Assembly (NCBI GenBank): GCA_947359465.1
Contig: OX375872.1
Span: forward strand, 130,609,453 to 130,673,452
From: Metellina segmentata
Taxonomy: Eukaryota; Arthropoda; Arachnida; Araneae; Tetragnathidae
Length of the DNA stretch: 64,000 bases
Reading direction: 5' to 3'
In this document: positions 1 to 12,464 of the stretch, piece by piece
Numbering within the stretch: the stretch's first letter is position 1
Layout: every line of letters starts with the position of its first letter
Notes under the pieces: model-generated
Told to the model about the DNA's origin: nothing
Database searches by the model: none
The model's input: the letters and a program-made list of their open reading frames with translations, nothing else
Position numbers and translations under genes: made by a program

Positions 1-499
1 CTATGAATATCACATAAAATCTAAGATTGTTTTAATCAATTAGTCTGAGTCACCTGGCGCCAGTTTCTATTGAGATGGGTTTCATCCGATATATCCTAAT
101 AACGGTACCATAGGAATTGCTGGACTTTTGCGTGCTATGCCACTATTATATTTCCCGAGGTGGTAAACCGTTGGTTTACACGCAATACATTAAAATAAAG
201 CCATTTTGATCAGAATTCATGGTTCGATCACATTTAGAAATAGGAGCCTTTCGGTCCGTTCCAACTTCATATAGTGCAAGTTGTAAGTCAATGGATTATA
301 TGTTAGTCAATGGTTACGTTGGTTGGGTTTTATGGCTCAAGGTCAGAGGAAGAAAAAGCTCCACAGGACGTAGAATGAGATGGTGAAACATTTGTAAATG
401 TAGTTTTTGAAAAGGGAATAGCTAGCAAAGTCTAAAGGATAGAAAGAGTCAGAGTGCAAGAATTTTATAACAAATAGAATTAGTCTGGAGCATAAATCT
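1..499. other. Unassigned AT-rich sequence
   Basis: I see no coding signal here. A short motif at about 318-345 (GGTTGGGTTTTATGGC followed by a CAAGG-like stretch) resembles a sequence that recurs, in both orientations, near 1310, 10510, 14020, 50080 and 59430. It is probably a fragment of a dispersed repeat. Confidence 0.4.
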
Positions 500-815
500 A
501 TTCCTGGGAGGCATATGACGCTGCCCAAATTTTTACGATAATTCCCAAGTGCTTTCTTTTCAATATTTTTCACAAATAGACTTAAAGTAATCTTGTCCAT
601 TTTTTTCACAAATAGGCATTTTCAATAAACGTGTCATTTTTTTTAAATATATCTTTTACAATAATTCTGTCGAACTTTTCGAATATGCCTCTTTTAGTAA
701 CAATATTGCCCAAATGTTTTTGAAAATACACATTTTTTATAACAATCTTGCACAAAGTTTTTGCAAAATTAGACTTTTTATAATAAACTTGAACAATTTT
801 TTAAAATAAATTAAT
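500..815. repeat. Diverged tandem repeat, about 65 bp unit
   Basis: Four or five diverged units contain a TTTTTCACAAATAG / CAATATTGCCCAAATG-like core separated by T-rich runs. The period is irregular at about 60-70 bp. The open frame across it (343-609, minus) is low-complexity Phe/Lys-rich translation and I do not call it a gene. Confidence 0.45.
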
Positions 816-876
816 ATTGTACAATATCTTTGCTCTTCATAATGGTATACAACCCGATGTCCAATCTCAATACGTA

Positions 877-879
<3 letters not shown>

Positions 880-929
<50 letters not shown>
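880..929. repeat. (TA)n microsatellite
   Basis: A pure TA run of about 25 dinucleotides. Unlike the tracts at 5362, 6739, 36841, 38272 and 56920, I see no transposon terminus next to it. Confidence 0.95.
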
Positions 930-931
<2 letters not shown>

Positions 932-1190
932 TTCTCTAAAATAATTGAGTAATTGAGGGAGAAGCTGTAAAAACTCGAACCGCTCTTCTGAAAGAAAATT
1001 GTACGTCAGTGATTTATGCCTCCCAGGTACAAAAATAAAGAATTCAAAAAACATGTTGGCTACAATAAATTGTAGAAACTAAAACATGCTATTTAACAAC
1101 ATGAAAAATAATTAATTCTGTAAATTGGTAGGTAAAGAGTCAATGTTGAAATTGTTTTATTTTGAGTTATGCTCACATGACTGTTCTTTA
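930..1190. other. Unassigned AT-rich sequence
   Basis: I recognise nothing here. Confidence 0.4.
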
Positions 1191-2545
1191 GCACAGCTTG
1201 GAAAAATATGTCCCTTTCATCATAAAACCCACTCAACCAATTTCATATACTCTTGCTGTGATGTTTAGTGAAGATTGGCCAAATATGGCCTCTTGCGCTA
1301 CAAAACCCAACCAACCTCATATATTCTGCCCTGACGTTTGTCACAGCTTCTAATATGTCCCCTGTGCCATGAAACCCGACTAAACAGACATCCAAAGACC
1401 CTCAAAAACACCTCCGTCTATCTAAACCTCTAGAAACATTCCTCTTACTAGAACCAGACACACTAGCAAAAGCCGGAATACAAAAATCCCCATTAAAATT
1501 TGCATCTACTCCAGTAACCCAACTGGACAAAGCTCAAAAATCGAAGCGCGATTCACGCGATATCACACATCACCCTCTAAAGCAGTTGTGCAATACATTA
1601 TTCATACCGACTCAGGTAGCAACATTCTGTTTGACAGAGCTGCGCCCAATATGGGTCCTTGAGTTATAAATCCAAACCAACCTCGTATATTATTGTTTTG
1701 ACGCTAGGTATAGCATGTCCAAATAAGTCCCTTGAGCCATGAAGCAAATTCATATATTCTTATGTCGACATCTGGTGAAGACTGGCCTCTCGAGCTATAA
1801 AAACCAACCAACATATATTCTTACGTTGACATTTTATGAATATTGGCTAAATATGGTCTTCGAGCTATGAAAACCAACCAACTTCATATTCTTACATTGA
1901 CATTTGGTGAAGATTGGCTGTATATAGTCCTTGAGCTACAAAAACCAACCAATTTCATATATTCTTCCGTTGGCATTTGGTGAAGATTTGTTAAATATGG
2001 TCCTCCCGAGCTATGAAAACCAACCAACTTCATATTCTTACATTGACATTTGGTGAAGATTGGCTATATATAGTCCTTGAGCTATAAAAACCAACAACTT
2101 CATATATTCTTACGTTGCCATTTGGTGAGAATTGACTAAATATGGTCCTCGAGCTATAAAAACCATCCAACCTCATATTCTGCCTTGACACTTGTCACAG
2201 ATTTGCCTAATGTACCCTGTGACATGAAACCCAGCCAGCCTTGGAAAGACCCTCGAAACAGCTGCCGTCGCTATAAATCCCTCGAAACACCCCTCTTTCA
2301 AGAACCAGATGTACTACCAAAACCAGGAATGCATAAATCGCCATTATAATATACTTCTACTCCAGTAACCCAACTGGACAAAGCTCAAAAATCGAAGTCC
2401 CATCGCACCCCAAGTGCAATATCACATATCACCGCACTCGCCACTACACGCATCACTCGCTAAAGCAGAAGTACAATATATTATTCATAACTGGATCTGT
2501 AGACTCAGGTAGCAGCATTCTATTTGACGGAAACCGGTGAGGATC
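1190..2545. repeat. Nested repeat block: ~72 bp tandem units inside a ~270-300 bp duplication
   Basis: From about 1740 to 2200 the sequence is a tandem array. The phrase CTTACNTTGACATTTGGTG starts near 1759, 1820, 1891, 1963, 2037 and 2109, giving spacings of 61-74 bp, and each unit ends with AAAACCAACCAAC. The array is bracketed by two direct copies of a longer segment, about 1375-1645 and 2235-2540, which share CCAGTAACCCAACTGGACAA, AGCTCAAAAATCGAAG and GACTCAGGTAGCA. The second copy has an extra stretch of about 30 bp. The simplest reading is a segmental duplication followed by local array expansion. Confidence 0.7.
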
Positions 2546-2890
2546 GGTGTGGGGCGGTTATAATATTCATGAATCGTAGTTAGGACCTGTCACTGTCACC
2601 TATCCAGACGCGTTAGCTATCACTCATAAGCGGAGCTCGCCTTAGCGTTGTGGGATTAAGAATTTAAATGCGCGTATGCGGAATTAAGCGTGGTGGGGAT
2701 AAGGGGGTTAGCCCGCATTTACAAATAGTTAGTTTGTACTTGGTCTGCAACTTAAAATTGCCGGTCGATGTGGGCTTTTGGGAGGACAATGGTGATTTTG
2801 AATAATAGAATTCATGTGAATGCTGCAATCGTTGAAGCAGTTGATCAGTATGCGCACTTTGTTGGCGTTGGAATCGTGGTAGGTAGGTTG
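2546..2890. other. Unassigned sequence
   Basis: Slightly GC-richer than its neighbours, with no convincing open frame and no similarity to other parts of the window that I could see. Confidence 0.4.
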
Positions 2891-2894
2891 GTAT

Positions 2895-3265
2895 TTATAT
2901 TATAGTCGCAATGGAGAAACACAACGGGCTATTGGTGACGGTACTGGAGCAACCATTATCAGGAAAGACCTTCCCGTCCCTCATTATGGACCTTCTACCG
3001 ATTCGGAGGACACATAAAGTAAAGGAAAGGTCCGAGGACAACACCATGTCATTTTGAACCGTGGTCAGATGAAGAGGTCGCATCTGAGCTGGCACCACAC
3101 TCTCCAAACTTCTACATCACGCCAACGTGAGGACATTTGAGGCCAAGACAGATTTAACATGCAGCAGACTACTTTACACATGACGGTTTTGGCTGATTTC
3201 GAACTTACAACCCAGCGATTACTACTTCGTTAATCTTCCATCCGGGCTATCACTGCCCGTGAGAT
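2895..3265 (-). mobile_element. tRNA-derived SINE, head type 2, near full length
   Basis: Read on the minus strand, this begins with a tRNA-like head (AGCCCGGATGGAAGATTAACG as an A-box region, then a GTAAGTTCGAAATC B-box region near 3205-3255). The shared central domain follows (GTCATTTTGAACC read on the plus strand near 3048) and then the 3' block ending in the complement of AACACAACGGGCTATTG. It is one of the clearest full-length copies. The open frame at 2895-3107 is only translation of this SINE. Confidence 0.75.
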
Positions 3266-3289
3266 GTATGATACAAAAAGAGTATGGAA

Positions 3290-3440
3290 ATTTTGGCGAC
3301 AGTTTTTTTTTGGGATAAATCCAGAAGAGAATTTTATCCGAAGACAGCACATCGTAATTTGGAGCAACGGTCAGCTGACGAGGTGAATACCTGGACTGGA
3401 ACCGAACCCCCCTGACTTCCACACCACGCAAATGTAAAAG
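3290..3440 (-). repeat. SINE core fragment
   Basis: A decayed copy of the shared SINE central domain on the minus strand (CAGCTGACGAGGTGAATACC and neighbouring text). It lacks a recognisable head and ends next to the TTAA element at 3446. Confidence 0.5.
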
Positions 3441-3445
3441 CTTAA

Positions 3446-4044
3446 CCTTCCAGCCGTCGCGCGTATGTAAGAGATATACTAGAGTTGATTTTAGTTATAT
3501 ATTTTTAGATCAAATAGCGCTACGAATACTCGCTCTGGGCTATTCCTCCCGCTCACTTAGAATTACTTTCAGTCATAATTTGGATTCTGAGGTGTCAATA
3601 TGTCTCCTGCAGATCCGTCATTTGTATTTAACAGATGCGCGCGATGCGCAGATTAAGGTAAGTTTTTATTATATCTGTTTTTTTTAGTACACACAGAAGA
3701 GTTCAATTCAATATTTATTTCTTTATTATATTTTACTTAAATGTAACTAACTCATAAACTATATCGACAATTTTATTCCTTTAATTTTCACCTCATATAT
3801 ACAATTCTTTGGGCAGTTTAAAATGTTTTAATGCCTTATATATTTACATTATTGATATTATATATTAAATAAAGAATTAATATAGAAATTTGAATAGCAT
3901 TTCTTTAAATAAATTGTATTGATATTATGTAAAGCTTAATTTCAATAAATACACCCTTTACATCTTATTTTATATTTTAAATAGAGTATCTAAGAGATAC
4001 CCGCGACCTTTCACGTTGGTGTGGAGGGCGCGACTACTGGAAGG
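3446..4044. mobile_element. TTAA-flanked MITE, family 1 (piggyBac-like termini)
   Basis: The element is flanked by TTAA at 3442-3445 and 4045-4048. Its ends are inverted repeats, CCTTCCAGNNGTCGCGC on both sides, with a second subterminal match (TAAGAGATATAC against GTATCTCTTA). The 599 bp interior is AT-rich and non-coding. A TTAA target duplication and CC-start termini are hallmarks of piggyBac-superfamily elements, so a piggyBac-mobilised non-autonomous element is the likeliest class; that assignment is inference. A reverse-oriented partial copy lies at 26289-26590. Confidence 0.75.
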
Positions 4045-4094
4045 TTAAATGCGTTTTTCTGGAGACTAGCATTTGTTTATTTCGATCTTCGTAT

Positions 4095-4255
4095 CCGCAT
4101 CGCCTCAAATGTTGTTCCTGTCATCTGACTGTATTTCAAAATTACGAGGAGTTGTCATTTTATCTCTTCCTTCGGGATTGTTCCCTGACCGTCGTCATTA
4201 GTCCGTTGTGTTGCTCCAGTGTGACTTTATTTAAATACCTACCTACGGAAAAATT
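4095..4255 (+). repeat. SINE 3' fragment
   Basis: The shared core (CATCTGACTGTATTTCAAAA) and the 3' block (CCGTTGTGTTGCTCCAG), ending in a TACCTACCTA tail. The tRNA-like head is missing. Confidence 0.7.
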
Positions 4256-4915
4256 GCGAGTTTTATGACAAAAAAACTCCTGACAATTAAATTTGTTGCA
4301 CACATATTATTGCAATTGATAGGTAATTACTCTAGATGCTGCTTATTATGACAGCTTTCTGTTCATTAAAAAATTTATTAAAGAATACGAATTTTACAAA
4401 GAAAAACTAAGCACAGTTTTGCAACGAAAAGGTATTGAATAAATTATCATAATCGTTAAATGTTTACATGCTATATGTTTCGAACTGTTTCTCAATTAAT
4501 CTAAAACACGAATATTTTATAAATAAACATTGTAACACAATTTTTAGGGATAAAAGATTTCTTGCAATTATGTTACAAATATAAAATTATCCTCTTAACA
4601 ATCATGAAATCGTCAGAAAACAATGTAACTTCGAAAGATCATTACAACAACAAATCAGCCTATTAAGAGGGTTTACGCATTTTAAGTCATGCAATTCCAA
4701 TTAGTCGGAATTACGAAGCGTCCCAGAGTAATTATTTCTTGCGTTAGATATATTATGCAATACATCATTGCTCAGGATTTCGTTTCAGCTCATTTTTAAA
4801 ATTGTGTCTCCTAACGTATTAAATATTCCACGAAATTGTAGTCGTCAAATAAAATTATTTAAGCGGAGGTGCAGTATTTCACAATTAGGGGAGAGCGATG
4901 AACTTTTTTTAAATT
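4256..4915. other. Unassigned AT-rich sequence
   Basis: Very AT-rich with frequent stops in all frames. I recognise nothing here. Confidence 0.4.
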
Positions 4916-4918
4916 CAT

Positions 4919-4947
4919 ATATAATATATATATATATATATATATAA
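4919..4947. repeat. Short (TA)n microsatellite
   Basis: A TA run with one interruption, lying about 70 bp upstream of the fold-back element. Confidence 0.85.
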
Positions 4948-5009
4948 TAACGTAAAACACACAGAATAACAAAAAATTACTAAACAGCCGGGGTGCATTA
5001 ACCAGAAAC

Positions 5010-6738
<1,729 letters not shown>

Positions 6739-6812
<74 letters not shown>
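6739..6812. repeat. (TA)n microsatellite
   Basis: About 37 TA dinucleotides directly after the terminus ACACCCTG of element A. Confidence 0.95.
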
Positions 6813-6816
<4 letters not shown>

Positions 6817-6975
6817 TAACCATGCAAGCGCGCTGAAAACTGCAGACATAGCATGGTAAGCAATATAATTTCTAAAATAAGAGGAAATTAAAAAAATAAC
6901 AACCGAAAGGAATTTATTGAAAATGAAAGTGTTGGCGGATCAGGGCGTCTTCAGGAAGGAGCCTGACCCATACAA
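6813..6975 (+). repeat. Third copy of the fold-back arm
   Basis: A diverged direct copy of 5010-5174 (CCATGCAAGCGCGCTGAA, CAGACATAGCATGGTAAGC, GGATCAGGGCGTCTTCAGGA). It begins right after the (TA)n tract, so the DD41D element and its two TA tracts lie between copies of one repeat. Confidence 0.75.
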
Positions 6976-7014
6976 CAGAATATCGTGTTTTCTACATATA
7001 TATGAATCGGTTCA

Positions 7015-7170
7015 TTCTCAGGTGTGACCTCGTCATTTGACGTAGTTCAAAATTATACGTTGTTGTCCTCGGATATTTCCCATGGGTACTGATTCCGCAC
7101 GGTTTTCAATAGGGCTTCCCGCTTTGTTGCACCAACGCATTGCTAATTAAATACCTACCTACCTAACTCG
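7015..7170 (+). repeat. SINE 3' fragment
   Basis: Shared core with GTCATTTGACGTAGTTCAAA, then a decayed 3' block and a TACCTACCTACC tail. No head. Confidence 0.6.
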
Positions 7171-7194
7171 TATATTACCATTCAGGTGTTAATT

Positions 7195-7370
7195 CGGGGC
7201 CGTCACCTTCCGCTGTTTCTCTTTGGATTTTATCCCGGACAGTCACCATGTGACCGCTGTTGTGTTGCTCCAGTGCAATTTTAATTAAAATACCTATCAA
7301 CCATACCCAGGTCATCGCTAAGTTGTGTTGCTAAAGTGAGGCGTTAAATAAATACCAACCTCTAAATCTA
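7195..7370 (+). repeat. One or two SINE 3'-end fragments
   Basis: CGCTGTTGTGTTGCTCCAG with an AAAATACCTATC tail, followed at about 7310 by a second decayed end (AAGTTGTGTTGCTAAAG, AATACCAACC). Confidence 0.55.
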
Positions 7371-7429
7371 ACCAAGAGCCGTGGGAGCCCAGTCGGTAGT
7401 TTATAGGATAAGATACATATTTTTAACGT

Positions 7430-7730
7430 TACAGTGGAGCAGCACAAAGGGCTATTGGTGACGGTCCAGGGTCTATCCCTTCGGGTTTTATTCCATACCA
7501 TTGTCAATAGTCAACACCACGTAACTTAACACCACGGTCAGGTGGTGAGGTCACATATAAGCCGGCACACCACTTTCCAAACTTCTACACCATGCCAACG
7601 TTATGACATCTGATGCCACGACAGATTTAACGGACATCATCTCCTTTGTAGAGGACAGTCTTTGTTTTGATTTGAACTCGCAACCCTAAGGTTGCCAGTC
7701 CGTTACTCTTCCAACCAGGCTACTACGGCC
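7430..7730 (-). mobile_element. tRNA-derived SINE, head type 2, full length
   Basis: On the minus strand the head reads GTAGCCTGGTTGGAAGAGTA then GGTTGCGAGTTCAAATC, matching pol III A and B boxes. The shared core and the complement of AGCACAAAGGGCTATTGG follow. It lies head to tail with the next copy, which starts within a few bases. Confidence 0.8.
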
Positions 7731-7975
7731 CTGGTGACGGTCCGGGATCAACCCACCTATGGAAAGAACCGATGACAACATCAAGTAATTTCGAACCAAG
7801 TTCAGATGGCGAGGTCACACTTGTTCTGGCACCACACTTTCCAAACTTCCAAGCCACGTCAACGTGAGTGCGACAGATTTGAGGTCACGACAGATTTAAC
7901 TTGCTCCAACTCCCTTTCTACACTACAGTCTTTGGTTGGACTCAAACTCTCAACCCTCTGGTTGCTAGTCAGTTA
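7731..7975 (-). mobile_element. tRNA-derived SINE, head type 2, 5' end partly lost
   Basis: Same orientation and order as the copy at 7430-7730. The B-box region is near 7935-7960 (complement of TTGGACTCAAACTCTCAACC), but the A-box part is missing. The pair forms a tandem SINE array. Confidence 0.75.
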
Positions 7976-8046
7976 CGGAAGGGGAAGATCCGAGGTCAGC
8001 ACCAAGAAATTTTGAACATAAAGGAAAGGTTCCAACCATTCAATTT

Positions 8047-8599
<553 letters not shown>

Positions 8600-9660
8600 A
8601 TAGCCTCTCACATTTTAGTTCCCTGCATCGCCGCTAGGGGTCTGAGGCAAAGTTCTCAATCGAAGTCCCTACCTGTATACCGACGGATTTTTCATCCCCT
8701 CGAACGAACCCACGCAGAATCCCCCAAAACCGTAAGCTGTAAAAACATGCCAGTTTGCATAACTTTTCTTCCAACTTCTTAAAAGTTGTAACAGGCGAAA
8801 ACTCGCTCAAATGCGAATTTTCGAAGCAACTTGCAAAAAAAATTGAGACTAAAGCCCGTCCCTTTTTACTGGAGTGGTACTGAAATCGCTTGTTTCGCCG
8901 GCAGTTTTATCAAGTGTATAATGAGATTTTAGTGGTCTTAAATTTATTCCCTCGCTGGTGTTGTTTTTAGGAACTTCCTCTGAGAAGCTTAAGACTTAAC
9001 ATTTTCCCGACGAGGCCGCAACATGCTTATTTCCAGTCTTCCTCGAAGCGTGAGTAGTGAGGAAGAATCGCCCTGAAGTTTCGGAGCACCTGACCGAGGC
9101 AAAAAAACAATTCGGGGTCATACCTATATCTACATGAGATGTGTATACACGATTTATTTATATTTTCCACCGGGGTATACTTTGGCGATGCTTGGCGGGG
9201 TCTTGGCGACCCCGGGCGGCGTCGGGGGAAGAAGACAAATCTTAATTCCACTTACCTTCAGCAAGTATTGCTTTAAAGAGCCTGAAGAACGTGCCAAAAG
9301 TGGTCCTTCGGTGTCAGAAAGAACGACCAATGCTGGCGCGCAGAGAAACAACCCCCAAGACGAACCCTCTAGCTCCTATCGAGCGGGGCCTACAGTGGCG
9401 CCGCCTGTCGGCCGAGTCCGATGGCCACATTGATCCGCACCGAGTATTCCGGAATCTTGCGAGTGAGTCACGTGACTAGAAGTTTTTCGTTCGGTTTCAG
9501 GGGGGAAAGAGGAAGGAATAAAAGGGAAAGAAGACAGGAATTGAAGGGTTCGGGGTTTGTTAAAAACTCGGGGGAGGGGCCAGCGAGTTTTCCTTCTTTT
9601 GTCCGAGACGTTTTAACTGTGCCGGAGCTCAGTTAGGGCAAATCTCCAGGCGCCTCACGT
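8600..9660. other. GC-richer island, possible exon or promoter region
   Basis: The base composition changes sharply. About 9180-9440 is rich in G, C and CpG (GGCGGGGTCTTGGCGACCC, GTGGCGCCGCCTGTCGGCC), unlike the AT-rich surroundings, and no repeat from elsewhere in the window is visible inside it. Open frames of up to about 100 residues exist (for example 9134-9433 plus) but match no family I recognise. An E-box-like GAGTCACGTGACTAG lies near 9473. This could be a 5' exon or CpG-rich promoter of a host gene, or a fragment of an unrecognised transposon; the sequence does not decide. Confidence 0.3.
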
Positions 9661-9839
9661 AAGGATACTCTCTATATTAAGACATGAATGGGCTCCGGTA
9701 GGTGAGTTCCATGTCGGAGCGCGAACTTGATGCACCCCTCTGTTTTCTCTGAGGGTTAAGTGAGCCTGCTTTGTATGCCCGGACTCCTCCCGCCGTCTTA
9801 CTTTTCTTCCTCGCTTTCGTCTTTCTTGGGCTGGGAGAT
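9661..9839. other. Unassigned sequence with a basic minus-strand open frame
   Basis: Part of a minus-strand open frame (9937-9677) that translates with a Lys/Arg/Ser-rich stretch (SASPSPRKTKARKKSKTAGG). I do not recognise it, and its N-terminal third overlaps the tandem repeat at 9840. It is not called as a gene. Confidence 0.2.
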
Positions 9840-10500
9840 GCTGATGATTTGATAATCGGGTGAGGCCTGGTAACTGAAATTGCTTCTGAATCAACATCTG
9901 GATGTTCCTTTATGGCGATCTGTGGTTTGCTTTTCAAGGTTTTTCATCTTTGAAATCGTCCTTTTGGGGAGTGGGATAATATTGATGAATTTACAATCGG
10001 GTGCGATCTCCTGAACCAGACCCTGGATGCTCCTTTATGGCGATAAGTGGTTACTTTTCATTTCCATCTTTAGAGGAAATAAAATTTAAATTGGAGATCT
10101 TCTGAATTGTGTTTCTTGGAATCTGGATGTTCCTTTATGGCAATCGGTGGTTCAATTTTCAATGTTTTCATCTTTAAAATCGTATCTTTTGAGATGTGGG
10201 AATATTGATGAATTTACAATCGGATGAGATATTCTTAATCAGAAACTGGGGGGGAGGGATTTTTAACTAAAGTCGCCCTGGAACAACACATCGGGCTATT
10301 GGAGATGGTCAAGGATCAATGCTCAGGTTAAAGATCCGAGGACAACAACGCGTAATTTTGAGCCATGGTCAGATGACGATGTATCAGTACCTGGATATTT
10401 CTTCAAAGCGATCAGTGGTTTAATTTTCAGTATTGTTTCATTTTTAAAATCAACTCTTTTACGATGATGATTATGTTAATTTATTTACCATTGGAGAATT
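9840..10500. repeat. Diverged tandem array, ~110-125 bp unit (left part)
   Basis: Units carry TTCCTTTATGGCGATC, TTTTCATCTTTGAAATCG and GAATTTACAATCGGATGAGA. The CTTTATGG motif occurs near 9908, 10032 and 10133, with a decayed unit near 10400. A SINE piece sits inside at 10278-10400. The array resumes at about 11625 after the Harbinger relic. Confidence 0.65.
10278..10400 (-). repeat. SINE fragment
   Basis: Minus-strand 3' block and core (GAACAACACATCGGGCTATT, GTAATTTTGAGCCATGGTCA). No head. It interrupts a unit of the tandem array. Confidence 0.65.
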
Positions 10501-10599
10501 GGTTGGTTTGTTTTGGGGGTTTTAATGGCGCAAGGGCCATATTTGGCCATGCTGCGCCAGATACAAGACATATAATATCAAGTAATAGAGACACACACA

Positions 10600-10736
10600 C
10601 AATAAAAATTTTTACTGACACAAAAGGAGAGAAATACATTGTGCAAGTAACTTTAAGATATTTAGCTACAGGAGATTCATTTTCAACGTTTGCTTCCGAA
10701 TGCCGAGTACCTAAAAATATCTTTTCAAATTTTTGA
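10600..10736 (+). pseudogene. Harbinger transposase (HARBI1-like) fragment
   Basis: The translation ends VTLRYLATGDSFSTFASECR followed by VPKNIFSNF. This matches the conserved LRFLATGxSFxSLxxxFRVxxxTIS block found before the catalytic core of HARBI1/PIF nucleases, which act as transposases for Harbinger elements. Only about 45 residues remain; the frame then stops at 10736 and no DDE core follows. The upstream part of the 90-residue frame (from 10464) is array and repeat sequence and is not part of the gene. Confidence 0.6.
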
Positions 10737-10764
10737 TAGAAGTTTTTACGTCAATACACGATGC

Positions 10765-10875
10765 TTTACAATATTTTATTAAAGTGAATACAATATCATA
10801 TTAGAGTGAGTACAATATTTTATTAAATTGAGTACAATATTTTATTAAAGTGAGTACAATATTTTATTAACACAA
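10765..10875. repeat. Short tandem repeat, ~26 bp unit
   Basis: Four to five units of AAAGTGAGTACAATATTTTATT between the two Harbinger remnants. Confidence 0.8.
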
Positions 10876-11112
10876 GAAATAAATATTAGTATAAGATATT
10901 ATAGTTAGAGCTTTAGCAAGTATATCAGGTGGCTCCTGCGAATCAGCTCCACCTCGTTCTCTATTGCATGATTCACTTGAAAATGACGGCGACCATTATT
11001 ATCTTTCCAAGCCGTTTGCAGCAGGTGATGACGGAGTTGTTTGATGAGAAGGTGAAAACGCAGGTGATAATTTTAAGAGTTCCAATCGCTTTTGTCTTAT
11101 TACAGTTTGAAC

Positions 11113-11316
11113 TTATTCCTGGCAGATGATTGCATCGTAAAGAGGCAAATATGTCGAATTCATCAACAGTCTCATTTTATTACTTTGCACCACTTTATCA
11201 AGTCTATCAATTGCAACTCTTGTATCTTTAATTTTATATATATCCAGTCGGTGGTTCCAAAGACAATCATGCATATGACACAGTTCTAAAAATATTAGCA
11301 TTACAGTTTCAGACAA
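11113..11316 (-). pseudogene. MADF-like DNA-binding protein fragment (Harbinger second gene)
   Basis: The 67-residue minus translation contains LELCHMHDCLWNHRLDIYKI then KDTRVAIDRL. It resembles MADF/Myb-SANT modules (pattern: Leu-hydrophobic, a ...LWN... turn, then YK and a basic helix) found in the accessory protein that helps Harbinger transposase reach the nucleus and bind DNA. Only the first helices survive, and the downstream part (to about 10925) is frameshifted Ser/Pro-rich sequence. The assignment rests on about 40 residues; its position opposite the HARBI1 fragment supports it. Confidence 0.45.
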
Positions 11317-11619
11317 CTTGAGGCTTATTTTTTAAACTTTTTTATATCTAAAAACAAAACATAGGCACGCGTGGCGTGACCAGTTGAAAGCGAACTTGAC
11401 AGTCAATCGAAGTTTACACGTTTCAAGACAAGTTTAAACTTAAGAGCAGATGGCAGATGATTCATCACTTGAACGATAAAGTTTGTTTGAATGGTTCAAA
11501 CTTCTTTTGATCCATTAAAACATCGATCAAAACTATTGAAAAAAAGGTTCGCACTATAGTTTTAATTCAACTTTTGTTGAACAACTATAATCGGTCAGTT
11601 AAACTTGATTCGTGAGAAC

Positions 11620-12110
11620 GCGCCTTTATGGCAATCACTGATTCAATTTTCATTTCCATGTTCAAAATCGTTTCTTTAAGGTTGGGAGTTTATTGTTGAA
11701 TCTATAATCGGATGAGATCTTTTGAATAAGATCGCTTGGAACCTGGATATTCTTTTATGCCTAAAAATGGTTTACATTTCATTTCCATCTTTTATATTGC
11801 CTCTTTAAGGTTAGGAAGTTTGGAGAGTGGGGTGCCAGCTCAGGTGTTGCTTCGTCATCTGACCGTGGTTCAAAATTACGAGGTGTTGTCCTCGAATCTT
11901 TCCCTTAAGGGACTGATTACGGACCGTCGTCAATAGCCAGTTGTGTTGCTCTAGTACGACGTTAACTAAAAATTACCAAATATTACCAAATTACTTTAAG
12001 GTTGGGAGTATATAGATGTATGTACAATCGATGGATATTTTTTGAATCTGAACTTCAATTTTGCTTTATGGTGATATTCTAATAGTACTAATAATGTTCT
12101 AGTATATTTA
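11620..12110. repeat. Diverged tandem array, ~110-125 bp unit (right part)
   Basis: Continues the array of 9840-10500: CCTTTATGGCAATCACTG at 11624, TTCTTTTATGCC near 11750 and TTGCTTTATGGTGATATTC near 12059, with AAGGTTGGGAGT between. It is interrupted by the SINE at 11815-11990. Confidence 0.65.
11815..11992 (+). repeat. SINE, core plus 3' end
   Basis: A well-preserved core (CGTCATCTGACCGTGGTTCA, AAAATTACGAGGTGTTGTCC) and 3' block (GTTGTGTTGCTCTAGTACGA) ending AAAAATTACCAAA. The head is absent; the 5' edge is GTTTGGAGAGTGGGGTGCC. Confidence 0.8.
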
Positions 12111-12149
12111 TATCTTTAAACTAAGGGGGATATGTAGGCCAATTGAAAA

Positions 12150-12280
12150 TTGGAGCCTCGTCATCTGACCTTAGTTCAAAATTGACCTTGGATCTTTCCC
12201 TTAGGGGATTGATCCCGGATCGTCGTCAATAGTCCGTTGTGTTGCTCTAGTACGACGATAATCAAAAATTACCTTTCCCT
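12150..12280 (+). repeat. SINE 3' fragment
   Basis: Core plus 3' block with GGATCGTCGTCAATAGTCCG. Part of the core is deleted. Confidence 0.75.
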
Positions 12281-12289
12281 ACACAGCCT

Positions 12290-12462
12290 AAAGTTTGGAG
12301 AGTGTGGTGTCAGCTCAGGTGTCACCTCGTCATCTGAGAGTAATTCAAAATTACGTTTTGTTTTCCGAGATCAATCCCTTGGAGATTGATCCCTGACCTT
12401 TGCCAATCCGCCGTTGTGTTGCTCCCCAGTGTGATGTTAATTACAATTAACATTACAACCTT
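12290..12462 (+). repeat. SINE 3' fragment
   Basis: Core plus 3' block, same orientation as the two copies upstream (GTCACCTCGTCATCTGAGAG; CGTTGTGTTGCTCCCCAG). Three copies in a row suggest repeated insertion at a favoured site or tandem amplification. Confidence 0.75.
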
Positions 12463-12464
12463 GA

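Larger units (their letters stand above)
10500..11620. mobile_element. PIF/Harbinger transposon relic
   Basis: Two convergent coding remnants (10600-10736 plus and 11113-11316 minus) resemble the two genes of PIF/Harbinger elements, a nuclease-type transposase and a MADF/Myb-like DNA-binding protein. The segment splits a tandem array whose units resume on both sides, so the whole stretch probably arrived as one insertion. No terminal repeats were found. A dispersed TTTTAATGGCGCAAGGGCCA motif lies near the left edge. Confidence 0.5.

Noticed and set aside
9134..9433. 99-codon Gly/Pro-rich plus frame in the GC-richer island
   Set aside because: Composition alone can keep such a frame open; no known domain and no start or splice support.
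11736..11936. Small proteins reading LLRHLTVVQNYEVLSSDLSL and similar (also 59722-59925, 2895-3107)
   Set aside because: They are the shared SINE core read in one frame, present in both orientations at many loci, with no gene context.
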